From Myxococcales bacterium (GTDB lineage Bacteria; Myxococcota_A; Polyangia; Fen-1088), in assembly GCA_025350815.1 (NCBI GenBank), contig JANXXE010000143.1:1-64000 (forward strand): DNA of 64,000 bases, in the 5' to 3' direction. The position numbers and the translations under genes are program-made. The first letter of the stretch is position 1; every line of letters begins with the position of its first letter. Of the stretch, positions 51,472-60,928 are shown one piece after another. The notes beneath the pieces are model-generated. The model searched no databases. It saw only the letters and a list, made by a program, of their open reading frames with translations, and had not been told where the DNA came from.

Positions 51472-52197
51472 CTAGAAGACCATGCTGACGCAGGCCAGCT
51501 TGGACCCGGCGACGCCACCGTCGGCCGTTCGCATGACGTGAATGACGATCGCCTTGGCCTCGCCCGTGCGCGGCTTCCAGTCCACCGTCGTCGTCGCCGT
51601 TCCGGCGCCCGCGGCGTTGGTCGTGAAGTCCAGCCAGATTTCGTTCGTCGGGCTGGCCACAGTGGCGGGGCCGGCGTCACCCGTCGGTGGCACGTTCTGG
51701 TAGTGCCCGCCCGCCATCGTGTCGGCGCAGGCCAGCTTGTGCAGGTGGGATCCGAACTCCATGTTCGGGGTCAGGCCAGTCACGTTCAGGACGAATCGGG
51801 TCTTGCCGCCGCCTGCATCGAAGGCATCAATCGTGCCCGCGACGTTCATGGCCGGGTTGGCCGCAGCGGTCGCCGCCGCGTCCGGGTTGGCCGCGGGTGT
51901 CGTCTGCGGAAAGATGACCCAGGCGCCCGTTGACGACGCCAGCTTCGCGGCGCCCGCGGCATCGCCGGTGCTGCCGGCGGTGTCGCCCGCGCTGGCGGCT
52001 GTGTCAGGTGTCGTGGCGGCCGAATCAGCGGCCTTGGCGGCGTCGACGGTGGTGGTGGTGGCCGCGCCGTCTGCGGTGGTTGTGCTCCCGTCGGTCGCGG
52101 GGGTGGTCTTGCTGCTGCTGCACGCGCCAAGCGTGGACAGAATCGCCAGCGTCGCGCACGCGCCACTGAGCCATCCGGATCGAGTAAGTTTGGTCAT
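51472..52197 (-). CDS. Cu/Zn-SOD-like-fold lipoprotein
   Basis: Lipobox STLGACSSS, Ala/Thr linker; GSHLHKLACAD..AGGHYQN...AKAIVIHVM...GSKLACVSMVF aligns with the SodC framework. Confidence 0.65.
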   Translation of the reverse strand: MTKLTRSGWLSGACATLAILSTLGACSSSKTTPATDGSTTTADGAATTTTVDAAKAADSAATTPDTAASAGDTAGSTGDAAGAAKLASSTGAWVIFPQTTPAANPDAAATAAANPAMNVAGTIDAFDAGGGKTRFVLNVTGLTPNMEFGSHLHKLACADTMAGGHYQNVPPTGDAGPATVASPTNEIWLDFTTNAAGAGTATTTVDWKPRTGEAKAIVIHVMRTADGGVAGSKLACVSMVF

Positions 52198-52452
52198 TTT
52201 TGGGGCCCTCCGCGGCGCACTATACACGGAAGGCGGCTCCGCGCAGCAGGAAGTGTAAGGCGCCTGGACATTGGACATGGCCTCTGTGTTCTGTTAAATG
52301 ATGGGGCTCAAGGTGCCGGGGGGCGCCTGCACCCGCGAAAGAGGATCTCACCCCCGCCCGCGTGTGTTACGCGACCGTGTGTTTCGCTGCCTGGTGCGTC
52401 CTGACTGCGTCTGCCGAATCGTGGGTTAGCGGTGGACCGCCAAGGAGCGTCC

Positions 52453-52998
52453 ATGGAACCGAAGACACGGGAAAGTACGACACCGATACCATTGATCGAG
52501 GAGTGCAAGGTGCGCGCCTCGCTGTTGTGCAAAGATCTGCGAGGCGCCGATCCGCAGCGGGCCGCGGCGGCCTTGCGGCGTATGTCGCGTCTGGAACCGC
52601 CTGGCCCCGGGCCTTCGGCGTTCCAGCACAAGCACGCGCTGGCGGTGGTTGCGGGCGAGATCGGCTACCCGTCCTGGACCGAGCTGACAGATGACAGCAG
52701 CGCCCGGCCCGAGATCACGAAGGTGGCGGTGGACACCTGGGCGAGCCGGCTGTGTCCCCGGTCGGCCGGCGGTTTCCTGAACCATTGGTTTGTCGCCTAC
52801 GCCGAAGCGCAGGAGCTGCGCGCGCGGCAAGGCGGGTACTTGCTGCCGTACCGCGCCCAGTTCTTTGTTTGTCAGGCCGGATTCATCGCGGCCCTCGGCC
52901 TTTTGCCCGAGCATTCTGACTGGCAAGCGATCGATTGGGACTGGGTCAGGCCACGGGATCTGCCCGCGTGGCGGCGTCTCAATGTCCTTGTTCACTGA
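52453..52998 (+). CDS. hypothetical protein
   Basis: 182-aa ORF; no clear family. Confidence 0.6.
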   Translation: MEPKTRESTTPIPLIEECKVRASLLCKDLRGADPQRAAAALRRMSRLEPPGPGPSAFQHKHALAVVAGEIGYPSWTELTDDSSARPEITKVAVDTWASRLCPRSAGGFLNHWFVAYAEAQELRARQGGYLLPYRAQFFVCQAGFIAALGLLPEHSDWQAIDWDWVRPRDLPAWRRLNVLVH

Positions 52999-53025
52999 GC
53001 GACGCGCCGGCTACAGTGCCGGCCC

Positions 53026-54012
53026 ATGAAGTTCATCACGCCGCCCAGGAAATTGGTCGCTGCCGTCGTCGTCATGTTGTCGCTGCCGTCCGTTGCGCAG
53101 GCGCAGAACCCCGCTGATCCCCAATTTGCGTTCAGCAAGGCCGAAGAGGCGAAGGCCGCCCAGGCTGCCGCGGTGAAGGCCGCCTTGTGGACCGCGCAGG
53201 TGAAGGGGGGCCTTTTGTACTCGACGGGCAACGCCGAGGTTCGCAATGGCAGCTTCGGCGGTGCGGTGTCGCGGAAGGCGGGCGACAACAAGCTGGCCCT
53301 GGACGTCGGCGCCGCCTACGGCAATTCCACGGTGCGCGTGGCGCGCGACAAGAATATGGACGCCATTCTGCAAGACGCATCCGAGCTGGGCGACGATGCG
53401 GTGGCCGCCACGAACAACTGGAACACGCGCGGGCGTTACGATCGTTTCGTGACCGCGAACAACGCGGCCTACGTGCTGGCCCAGATCGGCGCTGATCGAA
53501 TTGCCGGCAAGAGGCTGCTGGGCAGCAGCCAGGCCGGGTACAGCCGGCAGTTGCTCAAAAGCGACGCCCACACCTGGGTGGCTGAATTGGGTTACGACTT
53601 TTCGTATGAATCCTATCTGGCGGCACCGGCGGGCAGCCCGCAGTCGGTGGCCATCCATTCGGCGCGTTTGTACGTCGGCGAGATCTGGAAGATCTCCGGA
53701 GAAACCGGCGTTTACGCCAACACCGAAGTCCTGTTCAACCTGAGCCGTGAAAAGGCGCTGAAGGCATCCGACACCACGGGCGCAACGGCCACCGTGGCAC
53801 CCTTTGGTGACACGCGCGCCGTCGGCAAGGCGGGTCTGACGACGACCTTGTGGAAGAACGTCAGCTTCGGCTTCGGTGTGACCCTGCGCTACGATCAGAA
53901 TCCGGCGCCACGCCCGGCCCCGAAAGGATTCACTTACGCCCCGGGGTTTCAGCCCTTCGCGCAGACCCTGGATACCGCGACGGAGGCGACCTTGATCATA
54001 ACGTTTCTGTAG
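53026..54012 (+). CDS. DUF481-like outer-membrane protein
   Basis: Signal peptide ...LPSVAQAQ; TAQVKGGLLYSTGNAEVRNGSFGGAVSRKAGDNKLALDVGAAYG...; terminal aromatic/hydrophobic strand. Confidence 0.7.
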   Translation: MKFITPPRKLVAAVVVMLSLPSVAQAQNPADPQFAFSKAEEAKAAQAAAVKAALWTAQVKGGLLYSTGNAEVRNGSFGGAVSRKAGDNKLALDVGAAYGNSTVRVARDKNMDAILQDASELGDDAVAATNNWNTRGRYDRFVTANNAAYVLAQIGADRIAGKRLLGSSQAGYSRQLLKSDAHTWVAELGYDFSYESYLAAPAGSPQSVAIHSARLYVGEIWKISGETGVYANTEVLFNLSREKALKASDTTGATATVAPFGDTRAVGKAGLTTTLWKNVSFGFGVTLRYDQNPAPRPAPKGFTYAPGFQPFAQTLDTATEATLIITFL

Positions 54013-54113
54013 TTTCCGGCTGATTTGCTGGCGAATTCTCTACCTTCCGGATCGCAACGGGTACATCGTTCCGTCTCGGAATCCAGGCGATCGCATATGT
54101 GATGGAGGTCTCA

Positions 54114-55184
54114 ATGAAAATCAATGCACGCACAGCGGCTCTCTTCTTTGGTGTGGCCGGGCTGGCCTTGCCGGGAATCGGACGGGCGCAGACATTCAAG
54201 GTCGACAAGTACAACATCGGTGGTGAAGGCGGCACGGACTACGTGACGGCGGAACCGGGCACCGGGCGCGTTTTCATCTCGCGCGGCACGCACGTTATGG
54301 TCGTCGACGGTCTGACGGGCAAGGTGGTCGGCGACATTCTGGATACGCCGCGCGTGCACGGCATTGGCCTGGCCCCGAAGGCGAATCACGGGTTCACGAC
54401 CAACGCTGGAGATTCATCGTTGACGATGTTCGACCTCAAGACGCTGGCGACCATCAAGAAGATCGAGACGCACACGACCGGTCTTGACGGCATCATGTAC
54501 GACGAGTCGGACGATCGGATCATCCTGACCAACCACAGCCGCCCGATTGGCACGGCCACCGCCATCGAGCCGAAGACCGGCAACATCGTCGGCACGGTCG
54601 AGCTCGAGGACAATTCGCCCGAGGGTGCGGCCTCGAACGGCAAGGGCCGCATCTACGTGAACAACGAGGGCAAGGATTCAATCCAGGTTATCGACGTCAA
54701 GACGATGAAGTCGGTCGCGTCGTGGCCCCTGGCCCCGTGCAAGAGCCCCACCGGCATCGCCTACGACAAGAAAACCGACCGCATCTTTGCCGGTTGCAGC
54801 GATACCTCGGTCGTGGTCGACGGTACGTCCGGAAAGGTGGTCGCGTCGATCCCGAACGGCGCCGGCGTGGATGCCCTTGGCTGGGACGGGCAGGACAAGT
54901 TGATTTACATCCCGGCTGGCCGCGCTGGCACCGTCACCGTCGCGCACCAGGATTCTCCGGACAAGTACACCGTCGTCGCCACGGTCCCGACCCGACAGGG
55001 CGGCAAGACCATCGCCGTCGACCCGGTCAAGCACAGGGCCTACGTGTTCGCGCCCGAATACGGTCCCGCACCCACACCGCCCGCGGGTGCGCCGGCCCCG
55101 GCCACGCCGCCCGGTGGTGGTGGTGGTCGCGGCGGACCGCGCGGCCCGATCGTCGCTGCCTGGTTCTTCGCGATCAAGCACTGA
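54114..55184 (+). CDS. YncE-like beta-propeller secreted protein
   Basis: Repeated blades RVFISRGTHVMVVDGLTGKVVGDI...RIYVNNEGKDSIQVIDVKTMKSVASWPL...; Pro/Gly-rich C-term. Confidence 0.82.
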   Translation: MKINARTAALFFGVAGLALPGIGRAQTFKVDKYNIGGEGGTDYVTAEPGTGRVFISRGTHVMVVDGLTGKVVGDILDTPRVHGIGLAPKANHGFTTNAGDSSLTMFDLKTLATIKKIETHTTGLDGIMYDESDDRIILTNHSRPIGTATAIEPKTGNIVGTVELEDNSPEGAASNGKGRIYVNNEGKDSIQVIDVKTMKSVASWPLAPCKSPTGIAYDKKTDRIFAGCSDTSVVVDGTSGKVVASIPNGAGVDALGWDGQDKLIYIPAGRAGTVTVAHQDSPDKYTVVATVPTRQGGKTIAVDPVKHRAYVFAPEYGPAPTPPAGAPAPATPPGGGGGRGGPRGPIVAAWFFAIKH

Positions 55185-55251
55185 GCCCGTTAAGAATCTG
55201 GCGCTGTCTGCCGAAAATCAGGGGCGGGGTGGCAATGGCTGACCCCGTCCC

Positions 55252-56052
55252 ATGCACGTCACACCCTCGTACGATTTCGATCAGTTCTCGGACCGCGACC
55301 GCAAGGCCGAACTGACGCGCCTGCAACGGCAGGCGACGCTGCTGATCGACCGCGAGCTGGCCATGCTGCGCGCGGTGGGCCTGGCCCCGGCAAGCAACGC
55401 CCTGGAGATTGGCTGTGGTCCCGGGTTCTTGACCGGGGCGATAGCCGACGTCGTGGCGCCCGGGAATGCCACAGGCCTCGACACCAGTGCCGAATTGCTC
55501 GAAGCCGCGCGGGCCATGGTTCAGCCCAGGCACCCCAACCTGCGTTTCATCGAGGGCAACGCGTACAGCACGGGTCTGGCCGATGGGACATTTGACTTCG
55601 TCTACAGTCGCCTCGTCTATCAGCACCTCGACAAGCCCGCCGCCGCCTTGCGGGAAGCCCGGCGCATCGTTCGACCGGGCGGCAAGGTGTGTGTGATGGA
55701 TGTGGACGACGGCTGGCTGACGCTGGAGCCGCCTTGCGAGGCCTTCGAAACCTTCACGCGACTGGCGCGCGAGGCGCAGATCACCAACGGGGGCGACCGG
55801 CTGATCGGACGAAAGCTGCCCGGCCTCATGAAGCAGGCCGGGTTCGCGCGGGTCGACCTGCAGGTGATTTCTGCATCGTCACTGGACCTGGGCTTGGCGA
55901 CGTTTCTCGACATCACCACCCGCTTTAAGGCGATCCAGATCAAGACGGCCGAGGCGACCGTGTTGCTGGACGAGATCCAGCGCTTCGCGGTTGCGCATGG
56001 GGATACGGCGCTGGGCGTGGTGGGGGTCTTTGTGGCGGTCGGGACTGTCTGA
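55252..56052 (+). CDS. class I SAM-dependent methyltransferase
   Basis: NALEIGCGPGFLTGAIADVVAPGNATGLDTSAELLEAAR...FDFVYSRLVYQHLDKPAAALREARRIVRPGGKVCVMDVDDGW. Confidence 0.93.
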   Translation: MHVTPSYDFDQFSDRDRKAELTRLQRQATLLIDRELAMLRAVGLAPASNALEIGCGPGFLTGAIADVVAPGNATGLDTSAELLEAARAMVQPRHPNLRFIEGNAYSTGLADGTFDFVYSRLVYQHLDKPAAALREARRIVRPGGKVCVMDVDDGWLTLEPPCEAFETFTRLAREAQITNGGDRLIGRKLPGLMKQAGFARVDLQVISASSLDLGLATFLDITTRFKAIQIKTAEATVLLDEIQRFAVAHGDTALGVVGVFVAVGTV

Positions 56053-56055
56053 AGC

Positions 56056-57195
56056 ATGTTCGCCGACTGGATGACCCGACTGGAAGTCGTGCACCGCGCG
56101 GACAGCCCCGCCGAACGGGATGCGGTCTATCGCTTTCGCTATACGGTCTACGTGGAAGAGCTGCACAAAGCAGTCGCAACGGCCGACCACACGCGACGGT
56201 GGATTCGCGACCCGGAGGATGATCGTCCCGAGAACGTCCTGCTGTACACCGGCACGCCCGATGCCGTGACCGGGACCTTGCGCATGGACATCTGGAATCC
56301 GGGGACGGTACCCGAGCACATTGATCGGCGATTCTCGCTGTCGTTCTTTCCCGAGATTGGCAAGTACACGATTTGCGAGACAGCGCGCTTGATGGTGGCG
56401 CGCAAGCTGCGGGGCAAGCTGATCTTGCCGGCGCTTTCGCGCGAGGCGTACCGCCACGCGGCCGAACGTGAGATCTATTTTCTTTTTGGCTACTGCGCCC
56501 CGGGACTGGTCGGCGCGTATCGGCGCCTCGGTTCACGGCCGTATGCAGGCGATCTCATCTCTGCGGATGACGGCTTGCGCGTGCCTCTCGTCAATCTGAC
56601 GCCTGACGTTCGTTACTACCGCGCGATGAATTCGCCCATGTTGTCGCTGGTGCGCGAATATTACGGCGGCAACAAGACGCTGGACTTCGATCTCAAGCGC
56701 TACGCCCTGCTGGTCGACGGCGCCGGCGCCAGCGAATCCGACGTCGCGGCGCTCTGGGATCAGCTTGAGGAGGAATTGACCGACGAGGGTCAGCCGTCAC
56801 TGTTTGACGATTTGCCGGCGGCGGGTGCCAAGACGCTGCTTGAACAGTCGTACACGCTGGACGTTCGCCCCGGGCAGGTGGTGACGCGCGCTGATCTGGT
56901 CGAGCAGGAAATGTTCATCATCGTCGACGGGACTTTCGAGGTGGTCGCCAGCGATGGCCGCCGCCTGGCCGTGTTGACCAAGGGTGACATGTTCGGCGAG
57001 TTGGCCATGTTCTTGGCGTCCGGTCGTCGGACGGCCTCCATCCGCGCGCGCACGCCGGGCAAAGTGTTGATGCTGCGCCGGAAGTATTTGCGCGAGTTGA
57101 TCGAACGCGATCCGGGCCTGGCATCCCGGGTGTTGTTCAACATTGGCCGCGTCATGGCGGAACGTATGGCTTCACTGATCGAGGCAGGACGCTAA
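56056..57195 (+). CDS. GNAT/autoinducer-synthase-like (LuxI/FeeM-fold) domain fused to cyclic-nucleotide-binding domain
   Basis: N-term YRFRYTVYVEELHK...GTLRMDIW...ICETARLMVARKLRGK; C-term VRPGQVVTRADLVEQEMFIIVDGTFEVV...KGDMFGELAMFLASGRRTASIRA (CNBD). Confidence 0.78.
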   Translation: MFADWMTRLEVVHRADSPAERDAVYRFRYTVYVEELHKAVATADHTRRWIRDPEDDRPENVLLYTGTPDAVTGTLRMDIWNPGTVPEHIDRRFSLSFFPEIGKYTICETARLMVARKLRGKLILPALSREAYRHAAEREIYFLFGYCAPGLVGAYRRLGSRPYAGDLISADDGLRVPLVNLTPDVRYYRAMNSPMLSLVREYYGGNKTLDFDLKRYALLVDGAGASESDVAALWDQLEEELTDEGQPSLFDDLPAAGAKTLLEQSYTLDVRPGQVVTRADLVEQEMFIIVDGTFEVVASDGRRLAVLTKGDMFGELAMFLASGRRTASIRARTPGKVLMLRRKYLRELIERDPGLASRVLFNIGRVMAERMASLIEAGR

Positions 57196-57226
57196 ATGGG
57201 TCTAAATGGGTAAGGAAGGATCGAGC

Positions 57227-57715
57227 ATGAAAACGCTGAGCGCAATTCTGATTTCGATGGCCGTTTCGGGCGCCACCCTGGCATGGGCTGCCGGCCCCAA
57301 AGACGAAGAGGACATCAAGTTCCAGATCGCCGCCTTCGACGAGGCGTGGAACAAGGGCGATCTCGGCGCCCTCGGCGCTTTCTTCACGGACGATGCCACT
57401 CTGATCACGGACGACGCGACGTTGACCGACCCGATGGGGATGGACTTCACCGGGAAGGCCGCCATCATGGAGCACTTCAAGTTCATGCTGACGGGGCCCA
57501 TGAAGGGCAGCAAGCACAAGATGGCAGCGCGGCGGATCCAGTTTGTGGGGCCGGACGTTGCCGTCGGCGACGGATCCATCGAAGTCGGCGGCATGCAGGC
57601 CATGCCCGCTGTCAGGGCCAAGGGCATTGCAGTTTTCGTCAAGATCAAGGGCAAGTGGTTGTACGCATCCCTGCGCGCCTTCGTGCATATGCCTGCGGTC
57701 AGCCCGCGCAAGTAG
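57227..57715 (+). CDS. SnoaL/DUF4440-like NTF2-fold secreted protein
   Basis: Signal peptide; IAAFDEAWNKGDLGALGAFFTDDATLITDDATLTDPMGMDFTGKAAIMEHFKFML. Confidence 0.85.
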   Translation: MKTLSAILISMAVSGATLAWAAGPKDEEDIKFQIAAFDEAWNKGDLGALGAFFTDDATLITDDATLTDPMGMDFTGKAAIMEHFKFMLTGPMKGSKHKMAARRIQFVGPDVAVGDGSIEVGGMQAMPAVRAKGIAVFVKIKGKWLYASLRAFVHMPAVSPRK

Positions 57716-57794
57716 CGGCAGCGACGGTCCGCAGCACCTGCGGCGCCCGTGAGATCTTGACTGTCAGGACCCCTCGGCTAGGGTGACAGCCTCC

Positions 57795-59648
57795 ATGGCT
57801 GGCCTTCTCGCAGTGTCCTGGAAACCGGGTGCCGATCAGGCCGCCAACGCCGTGTTCGACCGCGCCCGTGATTCCTTTGCGCGCCTCAAGGGGCTGTCCT
57901 GTAACGCGGATGTGCGTCGGGCAAGGGTTCGGATCGCCCGCTTTGCCACGCCCGGCGCGCCCAGCCCCGGCATCCACGAAGAAGGGGAATCGCTGGCGGC
58001 CTGTGCGGGTTGGATATTTTTCCGTGGCGCGCGCGTGCCCGCGGCGGAACTTTTGCCAGAGCTTTCGCGGCGCTTTGCCAGCGTCGGGGCACGTGCCCTC
58101 GCCGACTTGCAGGGCCAGTACCTGGCGGTGGTGATGGCCGCGGGTCAGCAGACCCTGAGGGGCGCGGGCGACAAACCCGGATTCTTTCCGGCCTTCGTCA
58201 CCGAGACACCTGATGCCGCCTGGCTGTGCACGTCCTCGATTGTGCTGGCCTCGGCACTGGGGGGCACATTGGATGTCGAGGCATTGCGCGCGCTGTTCAT
58301 GGACAGCACCATCCGCACGCCTCGCAGCGCCTTCGCCGGAATCCGACGGCTGGCCATCGGCGAGGAAGTCGAGCTGACCGATGGAAAACTGCAGGTGGAA
58401 AAGGTGTGGCGACCGTTCTTCTCCACGCGGCCCCTGCGCAGCGTCGCGGATGCGGCTGCAGAGGGTAGCGCGCTGCTCGGCCAGGTTGCTGAGCGGGTGG
58501 CCACGTACTGGCCGAAGCCGATCTGCGATCTGACTTCGGGCCTGGATTCCCGGCTCATCGCTGCGCACATCGCGCCGCTGGTGTCAGATTTCGCCGTGAC
58601 CGTCAGTGGTCCCAGCGGCAACCCAGACGTGGACATTGCGCGTGCCATCGCCGACCGCTTCGGCTGGGAGTTCAACCAGGTGGTCCGCCCGCCCAATTGG
58701 GGACACAAGCGATTGCCGCTTTTCGACCGCTCGATGGCCCTGGTCGATGGCGCCATGTCGGGGCAGGCATTCGAGGCGGTTCTGGATCTGAAGCAAGCCT
58801 TCGCCGGTCGCTTCCAGGCGTGCCTGGGCGGAGGCATCGGTGAGCTGTACAAGGAATTCTTCTGGCAGCAGGAGTCGTGGCGAATTGGCCGCACGTCAAC
58901 TCTTGATGTCCGCCGGTTGTTGCGCTACCGATTCTTCTATTCGTCCGACCCGAACATGTCGTTGTTCGAACAGGATTGGCGCCCTGATTACCTGGCCGAT
59001 CAGGAGAATACGATTCGTCAGATAATCGAGCAGGCGCCGGACGCGCTCAACACGGCCAAGCTTGACGCCACCTATATGTGGAAGCAGTCCGGTCACGCCG
59101 GTCTCTATAACGGTTCCACGAACGCGTTGCTGCCGTCGCCGCTGGTGTTGGGCGTATCCGACCTTCTGGAATTCACGCTGTCGCTGCCGTGGCGATTCCG
59201 GATGCTGGGCGCACTGATGCGCCACATGATCACGCAGGCGAATCCTGCGCTGGCCGCACTGCCCACCTGGTACGGCGGTTCAGCCGAGCCGTTTCGTCTT
59301 TCCCGGCCGCAACACTACGTGCCGTTCTTCGTTGAAACAGCGAAGAAGGTCGTGCGCAAGCTGGGCCAGATCGCCATCAATCACCCCATCTTTCCCGATC
59401 CCATCGATGCTGTGTCCCTGCCGAGCGGATCGTGGGACGAGGATTTCGTCAAGGCGCTGGACGCCCGGAACCTGTTGAACGTGGACCAGTTGCGGTCGGC
59501 AAGTCTGTACCGGGTCGACGGGTTGCGCCGCTTCCTGGATGATATTCGGCAAGGACGGTCTCGCGCGTACCACCAACTGTGGCCCATCGTGTCCGTCGAG
59601 CTCATCTGCCGGCACGCCCAGATCCAGCCGTCGGGCATCCGCCTGTAA
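57795..59648 (+). CDS. asparagine-synthetase-like protein with degenerate glutaminase N-terminus
   Basis: MAGLLAVSW at the position of MCGI; AADDR-like half; PP-loop LTSGLDSRLIAAHI; C-terminal asparagine-synthase-like. Confidence 0.8.
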   Translation: MAGLLAVSWKPGADQAANAVFDRARDSFARLKGLSCNADVRRARVRIARFATPGAPSPGIHEEGESLAACAGWIFFRGARVPAAELLPELSRRFASVGARALADLQGQYLAVVMAAGQQTLRGAGDKPGFFPAFVTETPDAAWLCTSSIVLASALGGTLDVEALRALFMDSTIRTPRSAFAGIRRLAIGEEVELTDGKLQVEKVWRPFFSTRPLRSVADAAAEGSALLGQVAERVATYWPKPICDLTSGLDSRLIAAHIAPLVSDFAVTVSGPSGNPDVDIARAIADRFGWEFNQVVRPPNWGHKRLPLFDRSMALVDGAMSGQAFEAVLDLKQAFAGRFQACLGGGIGELYKEFFWQQESWRIGRTSTLDVRRLLRYRFFYSSDPNMSLFEQDWRPDYLADQENTIRQIIEQAPDALNTAKLDATYMWKQSGHAGLYNGSTNALLPSPLVLGVSDLLEFTLSLPWRFRMLGALMRHMITQANPALAALPTWYGGSAEPFRLSRPQHYVPFFVETAKKVVRKLGQIAINHPIFPDPIDAVSLPSGSWDEDFVKALDARNLLNVDQLRSASLYRVDGLRRFLDDIRQGRSRAYHQLWPIVSVELICRHAQIQPSGIRL

Positions 59649-59719
59649 CCTCGGCTGCGTGGCCGGACATTGACTCCTCGCGGGACGCTGCCGTCCCCGC
59701 AAAAGGAGCCGCCATCGCC

Positions 59720-60928
59720 ATGATGCAGGACAAGACCGTCGCCGGCCGGCATCCTGCGCCAGCGGGCCGCATGGCAAGGCGTCTGGTGCTTGGCCTTGTG
59801 CTGGCCCTGTCAGTCATCGGTTGTGCGGCTGGCGGTGGCGGCAAGGGCAGTCCTGCGGTCGACGATAGTCCCGGTGCCGACGCCAAAGCGGGCCAAGCCG
59901 GCAACGGGGGCGCGGGTACCGGCGGGGGGACGGGAGGCGTCGGCGGCGGGGGCGCGGCAGGCAGCGGCGGCTCGGGCGGCGTGGCACAGTCACCCGACGC
60001 TGGAGCGGGCGGGGCGCTGGGCGGCGCTGGCGCCATGGGGGCGGACGCAGGTGACAGTCGCGATGGCGCGGGCGTGGGGGGTGATGCCCCGAAGACGTCC
60101 GCCACTGATCCAGGCACCGAGGGCAACGGGGACTTCATCGAACCGGCGCCCTACAAGTACACCAAAGATTCAGAACGGCAGCTGGGCGTGCCCCAGGGGA
60201 CCGTCACGTCGTTCGACTGGAACAACAGCAAGGTCTACCCCGGCAGCAAACGGAAGGTCTACGTGTACGTGCCCAAGCAGTACGACGGCATGACGCCGGC
60301 GCCGCTGATGGTCTTTCAGGATGGCTCGGAGCCGTGGGCGTATCTGAACGGCGACTACCGTCCGGCCATCGTCCTCGACAACCTGATCGCGAAGAAAGAA
60401 ATCCCGATCATGATCGCGCTGTTCATTGATCACAGCGATCGCCGCAATGCCGAATATGACGCCGTCAATCCCACCTACGGCCGCTTCGTCATCGAAGAAA
60501 TCATTCCCGAAATCAGCAAGACATTGAAGATCACGCAGGATCCCGAAGGGCACGCGGCCGCGGGCGAAAGCTCGGGCGGAACCGCGGCGTTCGGTATGGG
60601 CTGGTTTCACCCGGATTACTTTCACCGGATCATGACCCACAGCGGTTCGTTCGTGAATTACTCGAACCCCGGGGCTGATACGTACAAGGATCTCGTGCGC
60701 ACCGAACCCGTCAAGCCGCTGCGGGTGTATATGAACGACGATTCGCACGACATCAACGACGGGCCGCGACTGAATTGGCCGGTTGAAAACAAGGCCCTGG
60801 CGGCTGCATTGAAAGCGCGTGGTTATGCCTATCGTTTCACCTTCGGTGACGATGTGCATGGCGGCTTCCATGGCGCCGCGAACTTTCCCGAATCGATGCG
60901 CTGGCTGTGGAAGGGGTATCCGAAATGA
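59720..60928 (+). CDS. secreted esterase (alpha/beta hydrolase) lipoprotein with Gly-rich linker
   Basis: Lipobox VIGCAAG; VPKQYDGMTPAPLMVFQDG; GESSGGTAAFGMGW nucleophile; DDVHGGFHG; RBS aaggag. Confidence 0.87.
   Translation: MMQDKTVAGRHPAPAGRMARRLVLGLVLALSVIGCAAGGGGKGSPAVDDSPGADAKAGQAGNGGAGTGGGTGGVGGGGAAGSGGSGGVAQSPDAGAGGALGGAGAMGADAGDSRDGAGVGGDAPKTSATDPGTEGNGDFIEPAPYKYTKDSERQLGVPQGTVTSFDWNNSKVYPGSKRKVYVYVPKQYDGMTPAPLMVFQDGSEPWAYLNGDYRPAIVLDNLIAKKEIPIMIALFIDHSDRRNAEYDAVNPTYGRFVIEEIIPEISKTLKITQDPEGHAAAGESSGGTAAFGMGWFHPDYFHRIMTHSGSFVNYSNPGADTYKDLVRTEPVKPLRVYMNDDSHDINDGPRLNWPVENKALAAALKARGYAYRFTFGDDVHGGFHGAANFPESMRWLWKGYPK

Noticed and set aside
57783-59648. Lasso-peptide cyclase interpretation
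   Set aside because: No precursor, B1/B2 leader peptidase or transporter genes nearby; the Asn-synthetase-like gene stands alone.
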